Source: CAG-533 sp022779465 (GTDB lineage Bacteria; Bacillota_I; Bacilli_A; RF39; UBA660). Taken from it: a DNA stretch of 64,000 bases. Location: positions 1 through 64,000 of the forward strand of contig JALFTB010000020.1 of NCBI GenBank assembly GCA_022779465.1, read 5' to 3'. A program made the position numbers and the translations under genes. Positions 16,694 to 26,627 of the stretch are shown piece by piece (position 1 is the stretch's first letter; each line of letters opens with the position of its first letter). The notes beneath the pieces are model-generated. The model was given only the letters and a program-made list of their open reading frames with translations. It was not told where the DNA came from and did not search any database.

Positions 16694-17839
16694 ATGAGAA
16701 ATGTCAATCTTGAAAAGCCTATTAGGGTAGCTGAGGTAATTGGAAAGTACAAAGGTGGAGGAGTTGAGTCTTTTACCATAAATTATTATAAAAATGTTGA
16801 TAGAACTAAAGTACAATTTGATTTTATTTTTGATAGTGATTCAAAAGACATTCCTATAGATGAAATTGAAAAACTTGGTGGTAAAGTAATTTTAATACCT
16901 CCATATCAACATCCTTTTAAATATCACAAGGAATTAAAGGAAGTATTAAGAACGGGCAATTATAAAATAGTTCATTCACATATTAATACGTTATCTGTCT
17001 TCAGCTTATATGCAGCAAAAAAAGCGGGAGTTCCTATTAGAATTGCTCATAGTCATGCTACTACAAACAAGAAGGAATTTATAAGAAATCTAGTTAAATT
17101 ACTATTACGTCCATTCAATAAAATGCTAGCAACTAACTATGCTTGTTGTTCAGAATCTGCGGGAAGATGGATGTTTGGTAATAAGAATTATGATGAAAAA
17201 AAAGTAGTTAAAATTAACAACGCTATAGAAGTGGATAAATTTATTTATAATAAAAAAATAAGAGATGAATATAGAAAAAAAATAGGAATTAAGGAAAACC
17301 AAATTGTGATAGGGCATGTAGGTAGAATGGTAAAAACAAAGAACCAATCATTTCTAATTAATGTGTTTTTTAAAATATGTTCAAATAAAGATGCAATTCT
17401 ATTGTTAATTGGACAGGGTCCGTTAGAAGTAAAACTTAAACAACAAGTTGAATCATTAGGAATTAAGGAAAGAGTAATTTTTTTAGGTCAGAAAAATGAT
17501 ATTTATAATTGGTATCAGACTTTTGATGCTTTCGTTTTACCTAGCCTATATGAGGGCTTTGGAATGGCTTTATTAGAAGCACAAGTTTCAAATCTTCCTT
17601 GTATTGCATCTTTAGATGTACCCAATGAATCTAAATTAATTGATGATTTTAAGTTTTTGTCTTTAAACGATAGTTATGAAACATGGTCTAATTCGATTTT
17701 AAAACTTGTTGAGAACAACGAGAGAAAATCAAATAAAGAAATAATAGTAGAAAAAGGATATGACATTTCAAATGAATCCAAAAAGTTAACAGATTATTAC
17801 ATAAACTTAATTGAGGAGGAGTATCATGCCGACAATTAG
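16694..17839 (+). CDS. glycosyltransferase family 4
   Basis: A retaining GT-B glycosyltransferase of the EpsF-like group. The N-terminal acceptor domain opens with VAEVIGKYKGGGVESF, and the C-terminal donor domain has IGHVGRMVKTKNQ, LIGQGP and the E-x7-E motif EGFGMALLEAQ. Length 381 aa is normal. It is the first gene of the block with distinct codon use, and its 3' end overlaps the next gene by 14 nt. Sugar specificity cannot be read. Confidence 0.9.
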   Translation: MRNVNLEKPIRVAEVIGKYKGGGVESFTINYYKNVDRTKVQFDFIFDSDSKDIPIDEIEKLGGKVILIPPYQHPFKYHKELKEVLRTGNYKIVHSHINTLSVFSLYAAKKAGVPIRIAHSHATTNKKEFIRNLVKLLLRPFNKMLATNYACCSESAGRWMFGNKNYDEKKVVKINNAIEVDKFIYNKKIRDEYRKKIGIKENQIVIGHVGRMVKTKNQSFLINVFFKICSNKDAILLLIGQGPLEVKLKQQVESLGIKERVIFLGQKNDIYNWYQTFDAFVLPSLYEGFGMALLEAQVSNLPCIASLDVPNESKLIDDFKFLSLNDSYETWSNSILKLVENNERKSNKEIIVEKGYDISNESKKLTDYYINLIEEEYHADN

Positions 17840-18635
17840 TGTGTTAATGGGAGTATACAATACAAAGAATAAGGAATATTTGGAAAAATCTTTAAAATCA
17901 ATATTAAATCAAACATATTCTGATTTTGAATTAATTATATGTGATGATGGCTCAACTAATGATTGTATTAAGTGGGCAAAAGAAATAGTTAACAATGACA
18001 AAAGAGTAGTATTTATAAAGAATAAATCAAATAGAGGATTAGCATATACATTGAATCATTGCTTAGAGGTTGCAAAAGGAAAATATATAGCAAGGATGGA
18101 CGATGATGATATTTCGCATCTAGATAGATTCGAAAAACAAATGAAGTATCTAAAAGAAAACAATGTTGATTTGGTATCTAATAACATTAATGTTTTCGAT
18201 GAGAATGGTATTTATAATACTTTGAAATATCCTGAACACATTACAAAAAAAGACTTCTTATTTAATAGCCCAATTGTTCATCCATCTATAATGGCAAAGA
18301 AGACTGCTTTTATAAGTGTAAATGGATATCGAGATATTAAAAAAACTGTGAGAGTAGAAGATTATGATATCTTTATGCGAATGTTTGCATCTGGAATTAA
18401 AATGGATGTTATTCAAGAAACATTACTAGATTATAGAGATGATAGAGAAAATACTAAAAGAAGAAAAAAATACAAATATAGAATAAATGAGTTTAAGGTA
18501 AGAATTGATGGGTATAGACGTCTGAAACTAATGCCAATTGGTATATTGTATTCTTTTAAACCTTTAATTTTAGGTATTTTACCAATTAGCATAATAACTT
18601 GGATTAAAAAGAAAAGAAATGGAGGAATAAAATGA
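17826..18635 (+). CDS. glycosyltransferase family 2
   Basis: An inverting GT-A glycosyltransferase. It starts with ISVLMGVYN and has the nucleotide-binding DDGSTND and the metal-binding MDDDDIS, followed by VEDYDIFMRM. At 269 aa it is a compact single-domain enzyme. The in-frame TTG at 17811 lies inside the GAGGAGG ribosome site, so ATG 17826 is the start. It overlaps both neighbours and is translationally coupled. Confidence 0.92.
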   Translation: MPTISVLMGVYNTKNKEYLEKSLKSILNQTYSDFELIICDDGSTNDCIKWAKEIVNNDKRVVFIKNKSNRGLAYTLNHCLEVAKGKYIARMDDDDISHLDRFEKQMKYLKENNVDLVSNNINVFDENGIYNTLKYPEHITKKDFLFNSPIVHPSIMAKKTAFISVNGYRDIKKTVRVEDYDIFMRMFASGIKMDVIQETLLDYRDDRENTKRRKKYKYRINEFKVRIDGYRRLKLMPIGILYSFKPLILGILPISIITWIKKKRNGGIK

Positions 18636-20026
18636 GGGTTGAGTTAAGAAAGTTTATTTTTGTTTTTATTTATATTATTATTTTTGCAATTTCATTTCTG
18701 TTTCTTCCTAAGATTGAAACATTTAGAAACATGTCAATTGCTGGAACTATTATCATAACTATTTTATTAATTCTCAATTTTTTATATACAAAAAAAATAT
18801 TAACACCTATAAATATAATTTTTGTTTGTTTTATTCTCTTTCAATATGGATTACCATTTTTATATGCAATAGATTCAAACTATAGTAATTGGTATCTTCA
18901 ACAGATGTCTACTAGTTCTTTAGTGAATAACAATTTCTTTTCTATAATTTGTATAGAAGCATTCGCTTTTGGATTAATAATGGCAAAAAAGAGGCAAAAA
19001 GAAGTAGAAGTTAAAAATAACTTTTTATCTGACAGTAATAGTAAAATGATTTTTTCATTTTCAAAATTGTTGTTAATAATAACTGGTATAATAGCAATAC
19101 CATTAGGATTGTACGTTTCATATTTGGGTATAATTCATGGATATAATTATGTCAAAATGGATTCGATGCATATTTATAATGGTATAACTAGATTTGCCCA
19201 AGAATTCTATGTTGCTGCCAATATACTATGTATTGTGTTTAGTAATAATAAACAGTCTAAAAGAAATTATATGATTCTAGCACTTATTTATTCTGTAATA
19301 TTAATTTTATCGGGGGCTAGAACAACTTCATTGGCAATTATACTTGTTTTGGTGTTTGTTAAGAGTGAAGATGATATAAAAAATAAAGCTAAAAGGACAA
19401 TTTTTATTGCTTTAGGAATTGCTTTGTTAGCTTTTGTCGGCTACGCTGTAGCACAGCAACGATTTAGTGGTAGTATTAGTAACCATTCTATTACAAAAGT
19501 AACAGAATCAGTAATTGAAGAAATGGGGTTTAACTTCACAACAATTAATTTTGTAGAATCATTTGTTCCATCAAATAATAATTACCAGTATGGAATGACT
19601 TATATTAAATCACTTCTTTGTTTAATTCCAAAGACTTTAGATCCAACAAACACAATCGAAAATATAAACAAGACTTTACCCGAAATTGAACTTTCTAATT
19701 GGCTTGCATCAAAATATGGAAATCTTTATAGTTTTGGTGTTGGGTATTCGGTTATTGCAGAAGCTTACTATAATTTTGGATTATGGGGTTTTATAAGTGT
19801 TTTCATTCAAGGATTAATAATTGGCAAAATAATGAGTAATTCAGATGAAAAAAACAAAACAAAATTTCAAAAATACATTGAATACATCCTATTATTTGCA
19901 TTATTAACATATCCAAGAAGATCGTTTTTAACATTACTAAAATCTATAGAATATTATATTGTATTTATAATTTTGGCGATATTCTTATTATCTCAAAGAA
20001 ATCGTAAAATTAGGGGGAATGAATAA
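18632..20026 (+). CDS. oligosaccharide repeat-unit polymerase (Wzy-like)
   Basis: A 464-aa polytopic membrane protein with about eleven hydrophobic segments. A large soluble loop (about residues 280-350) is typical of Wzy/O-antigen polymerases. It contains SGARTT and, in the loop, SLLCLIPKTLDPTN. These proteins link lipid-borne repeat units outside the membrane and show little sequence conservation. Placement between glycosyltransferases and near a flippase supports the call. The ATGA overlap with the upstream gene indicates one operon. Confidence 0.8.
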   Translation: MRVELRKFIFVFIYIIIFAISFLFLPKIETFRNMSIAGTIIITILLILNFLYTKKILTPINIIFVCFILFQYGLPFLYAIDSNYSNWYLQQMSTSSLVNNNFFSIICIEAFAFGLIMAKKRQKEVEVKNNFLSDSNSKMIFSFSKLLLIITGIIAIPLGLYVSYLGIIHGYNYVKMDSMHIYNGITRFAQEFYVAANILCIVFSNNKQSKRNYMILALIYSVILILSGARTTSLAIILVLVFVKSEDDIKNKAKRTIFIALGIALLAFVGYAVAQQRFSGSISNHSITKVTESVIEEMGFNFTTINFVESFVPSNNNYQYGMTYIKSLLCLIPKTLDPTNTIENINKTLPEIELSNWLASKYGNLYSFGVGYSVIAEAYYNFGLWGFISVFIQGLIIGKIMSNSDEKNKTKFQKYIEYILLFALLTYPRRSFLTLLKSIEYYIVFIILAIFLLSQRNRKIRGNE

Positions 20027-21210
20027 TGAAGATAATTGTAACTTGCCATAGTTATTATCCTAATCATGACGGAGTTCAATTTGTTACTCAATATCTTTGT
20101 GAAGGTTTGACTAAAAAAGGTCATGAAGTAACCGTTGTAACAAATTATTATGAAAATAGAAATATGGTAAAAGAAGAAGAATGTAATGGGGTTAAAATTA
20201 TAAGAATCGATGCAAAGACTAAGCATACAATTCATCATGGAGACAAAAAAGGATATATTCAGCTTATAAAAAACTTATCTAAACAAAATGATTTTATGAT
20301 TAATGTTTGTACTCAATGTGCTACTACAGATTGGTTGTTGAAGGAATTAGACGACATCAACATTCCTAAAATACTATATCTACATTCAATTTGGGATTTT
20401 AAATATAAGAAAGATAATTTTTCATCACTTAAAACATTATTATCAAAGTTATGGGGAAATATGAGGTGGAAGTTTTATTACGAAAAAAATGGAAAATATT
20501 TCAGAAAATATAAATACGTAACACAACTTCATGCAATGGACTATACAACATTATTTTTTGAAAAAAAATATGGAATTAAAAGTATAATTATTGAAAATGC
20601 TGCTGAATCATCATTTTTTGATGATGATTACAATAAGAAAATTGAGTTGCCAGAAAATTATATTTTAAATGTTTCAAATTATTTAAAAAGAAAAAATCAA
20701 TTAAAATGTTTAGAATTATATTTAAATTCATCTATTCCAGATGATTGGGAGTTAATACTAATTGGGTCACAGAAAAATGCTTATTCAGATTTGATAGAGA
20801 AAAAATATAATGAATATAAGGAAAAAAATCCGGGTTGCAAAAAAAAGGTTCAAATTCTTTATGGTATCCCAAGAGAAAATATATCGACGTATGTAAAGAA
20901 ATCTAAAATATATATGATGACTAGTAAATGGGAAGCGTTTCCTATTTCGTTAGTTGAATGTATGGCTGCCAATGTGCCTTTTATTTCTAGTGATGTTGGA
21001 ATAGTAAAATATCTACCTGGTGGAGTTACTTGCTCATGTGACAAAGATTATTATTTTTGGTTAAATGAATTTACTAGTAATGAATTAAAAAGGAAAGAAT
21101 ATGGTAAATTAGGGAATTTGGAAGCAATAAATAGATTTTCAATTGAAGAAAAAGTAAATCAATTAGAAAAATTATTAGTTAATGGTTTTGAAGGAGATAA
21201 AAATGAGTAA
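20026..21210 (+). CDS. glycosyltransferase family 4
   Basis: A second GT-B enzyme. The N-terminus reads IIVTCHSYYPNHDGVQFVT with the Rossmann pattern GHEVTVVTN. The C-terminal half has WEAFPISLVECMAANVPF, the donor-site E-x7-E motif. Length 394 aa. The start codon shares its A with the previous TAA stop (TAATG), and the 3' end overlaps the acetyltransferase gene by 8 nt. Sugar specificity is unknown. Confidence 0.9.
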   Translation: MKIIVTCHSYYPNHDGVQFVTQYLCEGLTKKGHEVTVVTNYYENRNMVKEEECNGVKIIRIDAKTKHTIHHGDKKGYIQLIKNLSKQNDFMINVCTQCATTDWLLKELDDINIPKILYLHSIWDFKYKKDNFSSLKTLLSKLWGNMRWKFYYEKNGKYFRKYKYVTQLHAMDYTTLFFEKKYGIKSIIIENAAESSFFDDDYNKKIELPENYILNVSNYLKRKNQLKCLELYLNSSIPDDWELILIGSQKNAYSDLIEKKYNEYKEKNPGCKKKVQILYGIPRENISTYVKKSKIYMMTSKWEAFPISLVECMAANVPFISSDVGIVKYLPGGVTCSCDKDYYFWLNEFTSNELKRKEYGKLGNLEAINRFSIEEKVNQLEKLLVNGFEGDKNE

Positions 21211-21751
21211 TAAAATAAAAGAAATATTAAAAAAAGATTATGAAAGAATTTACCCTCAAAATCCAGGCTTTCTAAGACTCCTTAAATTATTAATTACGAA
21301 TGACATAACATATAAAAGATGGAGATATATAAAATATATGAGGCACTGTGATTTATATAGCTATGATTCTTCTTTTATTGAAAAGTTAAAAAAAATGTAT
21401 TACCAAAGAAAGAAAAATAAGTTGGGATTATTATTTGGTTATGAAATCGGATCAAAGAACATTGGGCCAGGATTATGTTTGTATCATAATGGGCCAATAG
21501 TGATTCATGGAAATGCAGTAATAGGAGAAAATTGTTCTCTTCATGGTGATAACTGCATAGGCAATAATGGCCTTAATGATGAGTGCCCAATTATTGGTAA
21601 AAATGTTAAAATAGGTGTTGGGGCTAAGGTAATCGGAAAAGTAAAAATAGCTGACAACGTTACTATAGGTGCAGGGAGCATTGTAGTTTCTGACATAGAT
21701 AAAGAAGGAGCTACTGTAGTAGGAGTTCCTGGAAGAATAAAACAAAAATAA
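21203..21751 (+). CDS. serine-acetyltransferase-like hexapeptide acyltransferase
   Basis: A left-handed beta-helix acyltransferase. From about residue 85 it shows CysE-like hexapeptide repeats (GLCLYHNGPIVIHG, VIGENCSLHG, IGKNVKIGVGAKVIG). The catalytic His is in YHNGP. It ends GVPGRIKQK, as many capsule acetyltransferases do. Within this cluster it more likely O-acetylates a sugar than serine (inference from context). Start: ATG 21203 with AAGGAG six bases upstream; an earlier in-frame start at 21182 has no ribosome site. Confidence 0.85.
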   Translation: MSNKIKEILKKDYERIYPQNPGFLRLLKLLITNDITYKRWRYIKYMRHCDLYSYDSSFIEKLKKMYYQRKKNKLGLLFGYEIGSKNIGPGLCLYHNGPIVIHGNAVIGENCSLHGDNCIGNNGLNDECPIIGKNVKIGVGAKVIGKVKIADNVTIGAGSIVVSDIDKEGATVVGVPGRIKQK

Positions 21752-21776
21752 ATAAGTAAAAAAAGGGTGGTTTAGA

Positions 21777-23198
21777 ATGAAAAGTAAATCAAAGAAACTA
21801 ATATCTAACACAATCTTGTTTTTTATAGGAAGTATTGGTTCAAAACTTATTCAATTTATATTAGTTCCACTATATACATACACTTTAACTAAAAATGAGT
21901 TTGGAACAACAGATTTAGTATTAACCACAATTAATTTTCTTATTCCATTCTTTTCAATTCAAATATCAGATGGATTATTAAGATATGGCTTGGATAAAAA
22001 AGAAAAGCAAGATGACGTTATTAACAGTTCCTTTAAAATATTAATTTGTGGTTCATTATTATCTATACTACTTACACCATTGTTTTCTTTAAGTGAAATC
22101 TTAAAAAATTGGATTTTATATTTTTTAGTGATAATGAACTTAAGAATGTATAGGGATTTATTATCAATAGTACTGAAAATAAAAGATATGAATAAATTAT
22201 TTGCGATTGATAGTATTTTATACACTTTTGTTTTATGTATTTCTAGTGTCCTTTGTTTGGTAGTCTTCAAACTAGGTATAAGTGGATATTTTATATCTTA
22301 TATAATTGCAAATATTTTCTCTATATTTTTTATAATAAAAGTATCAAAAATTAAATTGAAAAAACTTTTTAGAAAAATTGACAAGAAATTGTATAAAAAA
22401 CTAATTTTATATTCTTTACCACTTATAATTAATAGTTTATCTTATTGGATAACAACAGCATTTGATAGATACATGATTAATTGGATTTTAGATAAAGAAA
22501 ATGTTGCACTGTATGCTGTTGCAGCTAAAATACCAACAATACTATCAACTTTTACAGGTATTTTTAGTCAAGCTTGGTTGATTTCATCGATAAATGAATA
22601 TGAAACAGAAAGAGATAATAAGTTTTATTCAGAGACTTTTATAAATTATTGCCAAATCTCAATGGTAGTTTGTGCTATTTTAATATTTTTTATAAACCCA
22701 TTTATGAAAATATATGTAAGTGGCGAATATTATGAAGCTTGGATTTATTCACCTTTATTAATATTATCAGCTGTTTTTTCTGGAGTATGCTCTTTTTTAA
22801 ACGGAATATATTATGCATACAAAAAAAATATTTCCACTACCATTACCACTATAGTTGGAGCAATACTAAATATAATATTAAATTTATTGTTAATTCCTAA
22901 AATAGGAGTTATGGGAGCAACAATTGCAACAGTTATTTCTTGGTTTGTAATAATGTTACTAAAATTAAAGCATTTATACAGTTTTATAAAATTAAAAGTA
23001 CAATATGTACATTTTATTATTTCTACTTTATTAATTATATTTGAAATTTTTGCTTTATTTTTAGATAATGTATATGCAAAATATACTATTAATCTTATTT
23101 TAACCTTAATAATTGTAACATTGAATTATCAAATAATATTAAAACTGGGAGATATTTTAAAAGCAAAGTTAAGAAAGAAAAAGGTGAATCAATCATGA
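21777..23198 (+). CDS. polysaccharide flippase (Wzx-like, MOP superfamily)
   Basis: A 473-aa protein with about 12-14 hydrophobic segments. It opens with the typical amphipathic start and TILFFIGSIGSKLIQF, and later has SLSYWITTAFDRYMI. It should flip the lipid-linked repeat unit to the outer face for the polymerase. It is next to the acetyltransferase and overlaps the following gene by 4 nt. Confidence 0.88.
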   Translation: MKSKSKKLISNTILFFIGSIGSKLIQFILVPLYTYTLTKNEFGTTDLVLTTINFLIPFFSIQISDGLLRYGLDKKEKQDDVINSSFKILICGSLLSILLTPLFSLSEILKNWILYFLVIMNLRMYRDLLSIVLKIKDMNKLFAIDSILYTFVLCISSVLCLVVFKLGISGYFISYIIANIFSIFFIIKVSKIKLKKLFRKIDKKLYKKLILYSLPLIINSLSYWITTAFDRYMINWILDKENVALYAVAAKIPTILSTFTGIFSQAWLISSINEYETERDNKFYSETFINYCQISMVVCAILIFFINPFMKIYVSGEYYEAWIYSPLLILSAVFSGVCSFLNGIYYAYKKNISTTITTIVGAILNIILNLLLIPKIGVMGATIATVISWFVIMLLKLKHLYSFIKLKVQYVHFIISTLLIIFEIFALFLDNVYAKYTINLILTLIIVTLNYQIILKLGDILKAKLRKKKVNQS

Positions 23199-24148
23199 AA
23201 AAAATAGTATTCATATGTCCATATTTTGGCAAATTACCAAAAGAACAAATGGCAATATGGTTAAAAACCTGTGAAAAAAATCCTAAAGTTAATTGGATTG
23301 TTATAACGGATGATAAAACAAGTTTTAATTATCCCCAAAATGTTAAGGTGATATATACAACCTTTGAAAGTATGAAAAAAGATTTTCAAAAAAAATTTGA
23401 TTTTGATATTAGCATGAATTCTCCATATAAACTTTGTGATTTTAAACCAACTTACGGCTATGTTTTTCAAGATTTAATAAAAGATTATGATTACTGGGGT
23501 CATTGTGATTTATCTGATAGTATATTTGGAAACATTGAGAAAACATTGAATAAAATTGTTGAACAAGACTATGAAAAAATAGGATTTTTAGGACATCTTA
23601 CTTTGTATAAAAATAAAAAAGAGGTTAATGAAAGATTCTTTATGAAATCAAAATCCAACAAATCATTAAATGAAATATTGGGAGTTTCAGATAATATGGC
23701 ATTTGATGAGACGAATAACTATAGCATTAACTTTGTATATTTGGATAATGGATTTAAAATTAAAAGAATCGATGAATTATATTATGACATATCAACACGT
23801 TCTTCATCATTTAGAACACCATATTGGTCTGATAAATTAAAATGGGAATATTTATTAGAGGATAGATGTATTTTTGAATGGGATAACGGGAATTTATATA
23901 AAATTTATTTGAAAAATGGGAAAATTAAAAAGGAAGAAATTTTATATGTTCATTATCAAAAAAGGAAAATGACTTATGAAATAAATATTGAAAAGAGTAA
24001 TCATTTTTTGATTGTTCCAAACAAGTTTATCGAATGTGATAAAGTGGATATAAAAACAATAAAGAAATATACTAGAAATAGTATTATTAATAAAACATTA
24101 CTTAATATTAGAATTAATAAGATAAAAAACAAGTTAAAGGGGAAATAA
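23195..24148 (+). CDS. DUF6625-like putative glycosyltransferase
   Basis: A 317-aa soluble protein starting with KKIVFICPYFGKLP. The central segment DYWGHCDLSDSIFG has the look of a metal-binding DxD-type site in capsule-associated proteins of unknown mechanism. I think it matches the DUF6625 family, but this is from memory of the pattern. Its position between the flippase and pyruvyltransferase genes supports a transferase role in the same polysaccharide. ATGA overlap with the flippase gene. Confidence 0.55.
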   Translation: MKKIVFICPYFGKLPKEQMAIWLKTCEKNPKVNWIVITDDKTSFNYPQNVKVIYTTFESMKKDFQKKFDFDISMNSPYKLCDFKPTYGYVFQDLIKDYDYWGHCDLSDSIFGNIEKTLNKIVEQDYEKIGFLGHLTLYKNKKEVNERFFMKSKSNKSLNEILGVSDNMAFDETNNYSINFVYLDNGFKIKRIDELYYDISTRSSSFRTPYWSDKLKWEYLLEDRCIFEWDNGNLYKIYLKNGKIKKEEILYVHYQKRKMTYEINIEKSNHFLIVPNKFIECDKVDIKTIKKYTRNSIINKTLLNIRINKIKNKLKGK

Positions 24149-24149
24149 G

Positions 24150-25241
24150 ATGAAAGCTGATTTAATTACACTTCATGCAGTTAAAAATTATGGTTCTGTT
24201 TTACAAGCATTCGCAACTCAAGAAATATTTAAAAAACATGGCATAGATATAACAATAATTAACTTTATTAGAGAAGACGTATTGCCAAGTAATATTCTAG
24301 AATCAAATGGAGCAAATAATATTATAAAAAAAATAGTATTGTATCCATCAATAAAAAAACAAGAAAAAGTTTTTAAAAAATTTTGTAATAATTATTTGAA
24401 ATTAACTAAAAAACAATATACTTATGAAAAAGACTTTAACAATTACGTTTCTGATGCAGACTTCTATATAACAGGTTCTGATCAAGTCTGGAATTCAACA
24501 TGGAATAAAGGAATAATAAAACCTCTTTATTTGTCATTTGTTAAGGACAAACCTAAAATAGCTTATGCTGCTAGTTTTGGTAAAGAGGAAGTTACCAATG
24601 ATGAAGTAAAAGAAACTAAATCACTAATAAATGATTATTTGAAAATATCTGTGAGAGAAAAAAGTGCAGTTGAATTACTAAAAAAACAATATAACTATAC
24701 AGATGCTATTCAAGTTTTGGATCCAACTCTTGCAGTTGATAAAGAGTTTTGGGTAGAACTTGCGAATAAAGGGAAAAAGTATTCTAATTATGTTTTGATT
24801 TATCAACTAAATAGAAATTCAGAGTTTGATAACTATGCAAAGAAAGTAGCAAAAAAAATGAATTGTAATTTGATTAGAATATGCAGAGGTTATCATCAAT
24901 TATTGTTACCTGGCAAAGGGATAGTGGTACCAAATGTTGAAACTTTTGTTTCATTGTTCTTAAATGCAAAAATGGTTATTACGGATTCATTTCATGCATT
25001 GTCCTTTTGTACAAATTTAAATGTTCCTTTTGCATGTTTTTATCCAAATAATTTTAATACTCGGCTAAAAAGCCATTTAGAATTATTTAAATTGTTAGAT
25101 AGAAGAATTGATAATATAAATGATTTTAGTATCATTGAAGAAAAGATTGATTGGGATAGTGTTAATAAAATACTTTTTGCTGAAAGAAAGAATAATATTG
25201 ATTTTATCAAAGATAGTATAAAAAAAATAAAAGATAGGTGA
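24150..25241 (+). CDS. polysaccharide pyruvyl transferase family protein
   Basis: A 363-aa protein with the family opening LITLHAVKNYGSVLQAFAT. The conserved YITGSDQVWN, YAASFGKEEV and the donor-site region VITDSFHALSF follow. Members add ketal-linked pyruvate to capsule sugars, or act as related transferases with phosphoenolpyruvate as donor. It starts 2 nt after the previous gene and overlaps the Fe-S protein gene by 4 nt; these two families are often found side by side in capsule loci. Confidence 0.9.
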   Translation: MKADLITLHAVKNYGSVLQAFATQEIFKKHGIDITIINFIREDVLPSNILESNGANNIIKKIVLYPSIKKQEKVFKKFCNNYLKLTKKQYTYEKDFNNYVSDADFYITGSDQVWNSTWNKGIIKPLYLSFVKDKPKIAYAASFGKEEVTNDEVKETKSLINDYLKISVREKSAVELLKKQYNYTDAIQVLDPTLAVDKEFWVELANKGKKYSNYVLIYQLNRNSEFDNYAKKVAKKMNCNLIRICRGYHQLLLPGKGIVVPNVETFVSLFLNAKMVITDSFHALSFCTNLNVPFACFYPNNFNTRLKSHLELFKLLDRRIDNINDFSIIEEKIDWDSVNKILFAERKNNIDFIKDSIKKIKDR

Positions 25242-26404
25242 TTCATATGATTTGTCCAAAGAATAAGTGTACTGGTTGCTTTTGTTGTTATAATATTTGC
25301 CCTAAACAAGCAATTCAAATGAAGGAAGATGAATATGGAAATGTATATCCTATAATAGATGAGGAAAAGTGTATTCATTGTAATCTATGTAAAAAAACGT
25401 GTCCAGCATTAAATAAAGAAAAATTAGAATTTAGGTATCCTACAAAAGTCTATGCAATGTATTCTAAGGATAAAGAAATAAGAAGTAGAAGTACTTCTGG
25501 AGGAATAGCAACTGCAATTAGTAAGTTTATTATTCAAAAAGAAGGTATCGTATATGGAGCTGGTAATATTTTCAATAAAGAATCTTTTGAATTTTGCCGA
25601 ATTGATTCAATTGATGAATTATATAAGATTCAAGGATCAAAATATGTACATTGTTATGTAAATGATAAATATAAAAAAGTTAAAGAAGATTTAGAAAACA
25701 AAAAAAAGGTTCTTTTTATTGGTACCCCTTGTCAAATTGCAGGATTAAAAATGTATTTAAATAAAGATTATAAACTACTTTTAACTATTGATATAATATG
25801 TCATGGTGTTCCAAGCCAGAAACTATTATTTGAGAATTTAAAAGAATCATATAAAATTGATAAAAATGATTTCGATTACATAACATTTAGGGATTCAAAT
25901 GGATTCCATTTAAAACTTTACAAATCAATAGAGGATTATAAATCACAAAAAAATTTAAAATCAAGATATGCAAACTTAGATCAATATTATAAAAACTTTT
26001 TAAGAGGTAATATATATAGAGATAATTGCTATGAATGTAGTTATGCAAAGAAAGAAAGAATTTCTGATATAACAATTGGCGATTTTTGGGGATTAAGTAA
26101 AGATTCTAGTATAAATGATGATATATACAAAGGCATATCATCAGTAATAATTAATACAGAAAAAGGTATGGAACTATTCGATAGCATAAAGCAAATATTT
26201 ACATATGAGGAAAGAACATATGAAGAAGCTTATTCAAACAATGAACAGCTAAACAATCCTATGAAAAGGAAAAAACAATACTATATATATAAAGACAACT
26301 ATATATCAAATGGAGTTGTTAAAACTTTTAGAAAAATGTATTTGCCAAAAGATTATATAAAATACAACCCGATAATTTATAACCTTTTTAAGAAAGAAAA
26401 ATAG
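25238..26404 (+). CDS. F420 hydrogenase/dehydrogenase beta-subunit-like Fe-S protein
   Basis: An N-terminal ferredoxin part with two [4Fe-4S] motifs (CTGCFCCYNICP and CIHCNLCKKTCP) is followed by an FrhB-like domain with STSGGIATAI, GTPCQIAGLK and DIICHGVPS. A further Cys pair lies at CYECSYAKKER. Length 388 aa. In capsule loci these proteins accompany pyruvyl transferases and are thought to perform a redox step on a sugar or cofactor, which has not been proven. It is the last gene of the block with distinct codon use. Confidence 0.88.
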   Translation: MIHMICPKNKCTGCFCCYNICPKQAIQMKEDEYGNVYPIIDEEKCIHCNLCKKTCPALNKEKLEFRYPTKVYAMYSKDKEIRSRSTSGGIATAISKFIIQKEGIVYGAGNIFNKESFEFCRIDSIDELYKIQGSKYVHCYVNDKYKKVKEDLENKKKVLFIGTPCQIAGLKMYLNKDYKLLLTIDIICHGVPSQKLLFENLKESYKIDKNDFDYITFRDSNGFHLKLYKSIEDYKSQKNLKSRYANLDQYYKNFLRGNIYRDNCYECSYAKKERISDITIGDFWGLSKDSSINDDIYKGISSVIINTEKGMELFDSIKQIFTYEERTYEEAYSNNEQLNNPMKRKKQYYIYKDNYISNGVVKTFRKMYLPKDYIKYNPIIYNLFKKEK

Positions 26405-26538
26405 TTGTATTAATAATTGAGAATATAAAAACATATTATTAAATATTTGTTTAAATTTTTGTTAAAAAAATTGATATATTTTTCTTTATTGTCAAGATGT
26501 ATAATATAGTAAAATAGAATAATTATATTAAAAAGTTG

Positions 26539-26573
26539 GAAAGTTAATTTAATGTATTGACTTTCTTTTTTTG
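26539..26573 (+). terminator. leader terminator upstream of wzz (possible attenuator)
   Basis: A 9-bp stem (GAAAGTTAA / TTGACTTTC, one G-T pair) with a 9-nt loop, followed by seven T. It lies downstream of a TATAAT at 26500-26505 and 55 bases before the wzz start. It could be the late terminator of the upstream block or a read-through control point for wzz-cpsD. The rest of 26405-26627 shows no gene. Confidence 0.65.
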
Positions 26574-26627
26574 ATTGTATTAAATACATATTTGGGTTAT
26601 AATTATAAAGTAGAGGGTAGTGATACT

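Noticed and set aside
21473..21811. Minus-strand frame antisense to the acetyltransferase gene.
   Set aside because: The + strand frame has clear hexapeptide repeats and a ribosome site; the antisense frame has neither.
23195..24148. Assigning a defined glycosyltransferase family to the DUF6625-like protein.
   Set aside because: Only one DxD-like motif supports it; I keep it as putative.
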